DNA from: Bacteroidota bacterium | GTDB taxonomy: Bacteria; Bacteroidota; Bacteroidia; Bacteroidales; Porphyromonadaceae | Length of the DNA: 7,394 bases | Assembly: GCA_023388555.1 (NCBI GenBank) | Contig: JAEWGA010000024.1 | Coordinates: 1-7,394, forward strand | Direction: 5' to 3' | Shown: positions 6,413 to 7,394 of the stretch, in pieces | Numbering within the stretch: the stretch's first letter is position 1 | How the letters are laid out: the number at the start of each line of letters is the position of its first letter | Translations under genes and position numbers: made by a program | Notes under the pieces: generated by a model | The model's database searches: none | What the model was told of the DNA's origin: nothing | What the model saw: only the letters and a program-made list of their open reading frames with translations

Positions 6413-7156
6413 TTATAAGGCCGAAAAATCTTTTTTACGCAACGTAAAATCCTTTCCCAAGTACTTCTCTCGCACCGTTTCATTCTCTGCCAATTCTTCC
6501 GCTGTACCCTGGAACAGCACCTTACCCTCAAATAACAGGTAAGCCCTATCCGTTATCGAAAGCGTCTCATATACGTTATGGTCCGTAATAAGGATACCTA
6601 TATTCTTATTCCTAAGCTTAGCCACAATCGTCTGGATATCCTGTACCGCTATAGGGTCTACTCCAGCAAACGGCTCATCCAACATTATAAACTTAGGGTC
6701 TATCGCCAAACAACGAGCTATTTCAGCCCTTCGCCTTTCCCCCCCCGAAAGGCGCTCTCCATGGTTCGTTCGCACCTTCTCCAAGCCAAATTCCGCTATT
6801 AAGCTCTCCAACTTCTCTCGCTGTTCCAACTTACTCAACTTGGTCATCTCCAATACCGACAGGATATTATCCTCTACCGACATTTTCCGGAAAACAGACT
6901 CCTCCTGTGCCAAATACCCAATCCCCTGCCTTGCACGCACATAAATAGGCTCATGAGTAATATCCCGGTCATCTAAAAAAATCTTCCCATTATTGGGCAT
7001 AACCAAACCCACCGTCATATAAAAAGTAGTTGTCTTACCTGCCCCATTAGGGCCTAAAAGACCTACTATTTCGCCCTGAGAAACCTCTATGGAAACGTGG
7101 TTTACAACGGTCCTATTCTTGTATTTCTTAACTAAGTCGAAAGTGCGTAGCTTCAT
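6413..7156 (-). CDS. lptB: LPS export ABC transporter ATP-binding protein LptB
   Basis: A 247-residue ATPase that powers extraction of lipopolysaccharide from the inner membrane as part of LptB2FG; it acts at the cytoplasmic face. Nucleotide-binding motifs: Walker A GPNGAGKT at 35-42, Q-loop Gln84 (YLAQEESVFRKMSV), signature LSGGE at 136-140 followed by RRR, Walker B FIMLDEPFAGVDP with Asp160 and Glu161, and switch His193 (ITDHNV). The LAQEESVFRKMSVEDN and DEPFAGVDPIAV segments are typical of LptB rather than other ABC ATPases. It is slightly longer than the E. coli protein because of a basic C-terminal tail. The start codon is about 17 bases from the predicted transcription start and has no Shine-Dalgarno. 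recR follows after 2 bases. No lptF/G or lptA/C genes are in the window. Confidence 0.95.
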   Translation of the reverse strand: MKLRTFDLVKKYKNRTVVNHVSIEVSQGEIVGLLGPNGAGKTTTFYMTVGLVMPNNGKIFLDDRDITHEPIYVRARQGIGYLAQEESVFRKMSVEDNILSVLEMTKLSKLEQREKLESLIAEFGLEKVRTNHGERLSGGERRRAEIARCLAIDPKFIMLDEPFAGVDPIAVQDIQTIVAKLRNKNIGILITDHNVYETLSITDRAYLLFEGKVLFQGTAEELAENETVREKYLGKDFTLRKKDFSAL

Positions 7157-7179
7157 ATTGCCATAATATTTTTGCCCAA

Positions 7180-7210
7180 CAAAGTTACAATATTATACGC
7201 CCACCCCAAA
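7180..7210 (-). promoter_or_regulatory. Near-consensus promoter of the lptB-recR operon
   Basis: On the minus strand, TTTG (complement of 7207-7210) is followed by exactly 19 bases and TAACTTTG (complement of 7180-7187), a full match to TTTG-N19-TAnnTTTG. Transcription should start near 7173, leaving a leader of about 17 bases before the lptB ATG. The spacer is G-rich next to the -33 box. Confidence 0.8.
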
Positions 7211-7273
7211 AACAAACGCTTTCCTTAATATACACCACCTCAAAGAGAAGAGGCAGCAGGGGAAGAAGGGAGG

Positions 7274-7325
7274 AAAAAAAGAACAGATAGGGAGTTGCTC
7301 CTATCTCAAGCATCTCCCTATCTGT
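7274..7325 (-). terminator. Intrinsic terminator of the rRNA operon
   Basis: A perfect 12-bp stem is formed by 7283-7294 and 7314-7325 around a 19-base loop. On the minus strand it is followed by a run of seven T (complement of 7274-7280). It begins just beyond the 3' end of the 5S gene, as expected at the end of an rRNA operon, and separates that operon from lptB. Confidence 0.9.
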
Positions 7326-7331
7326 ATAAAA

Positions 7332-7394
7332 AGTGGCGGCTACCTACTCTCCCACCGTAGCAGTACCATCGGCGTTATTGGGCTTAACTTCTCT
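7332..7394 (-). rRNA. rrf: 5S ribosomal RNA, 3' part (cut by the window edge)
   Basis: The complement of 7332-7394 reads as the 3' half of a bacterial 5S rRNA. It contains AGAGAAGTTAAGCCCAAT, the CGCCGATGGTACTGC segment and the GGTGGGAGAGTAGGTAG region, ending near CGCCACT. About half of the roughly 110-base gene is present; the rest, and by inference 23S and 16S, lie beyond the right edge. The exact 3' end is uncertain by a few bases. Confidence 0.93.

Noticed and set aside
1..7394. Mobile elements, CRISPR arrays, toxin-antitoxin or defence operons
   Set aside because: I looked for spaced direct repeats, terminal inverted repeats, transposase or integrase motifs and small paired genes. None were seen; the S24 repressor alone is not evidence of a prophage.

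Overview
The window looks like a chromosomal segment of an anaerobic member of the Bacteroidales (phylum Bacteroidota). Three lines of evidence support this. Three promoters carry the Bacteroidota-type -7 box TAnnTTTG, and two of them also have a TTG/TTTG -33 element exactly 19 bp upstream. Gene starts lack Shine-Dalgarno sequences. The proteins are also of Bacteroidota type: a two-HTH S24 repressor, an anaerobic sulfatase-maturating enzyme of the ChuR/anSMEbt kind, a double-ACT SerB and a membrane-anchored GH25. The genus cannot be named from the sequence.

Left part, plus strand (26-4279): five closely packed genes, probably one operon. They encode an S24/LexA-like repressor with two helix-turn-helix units, a radical-SAM/SPASM sulfatase maturase, phosphoserine phosphatase, a small Dabb-domain protein and a YraN-family protein. 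Gaps are 15, 31 and 21 bases, and the last pair overlaps as ATGA. The operon promoter, if it is close, lies at or before the left edge.

Middle (4280-5456): a separate promoter region with a TAnnTTTG box, a direct repeat, an inverted repeat and a leader hairpin drives a membrane-anchored GH25 muramidase. It ends at a probable bidirectional terminator, because the genes beyond it run the other way.

Right part, minus strand (5458-7394), read from right to left: the 3' part of a 5S rRNA gene and its strong terminator; a near-consensus promoter; lptB (LPS-export ATPase) and recR (recombination mediator) 2 bases apart; then a near-consensus promoter for two tandem leucine tRNAs (anticodons CAG and GAG).

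Most of the window is housekeeping. I see no transposon, CRISPR array, prophage module or clear new defence system. The points most worth a second look are the duplicated DNA-binding domain of the repressor placed directly upstream of the sulfatase maturase, the C-over-G bias of the plus strand that ignores gene direction, and the regulatory architecture around the GH25, tRNA and 5S units.
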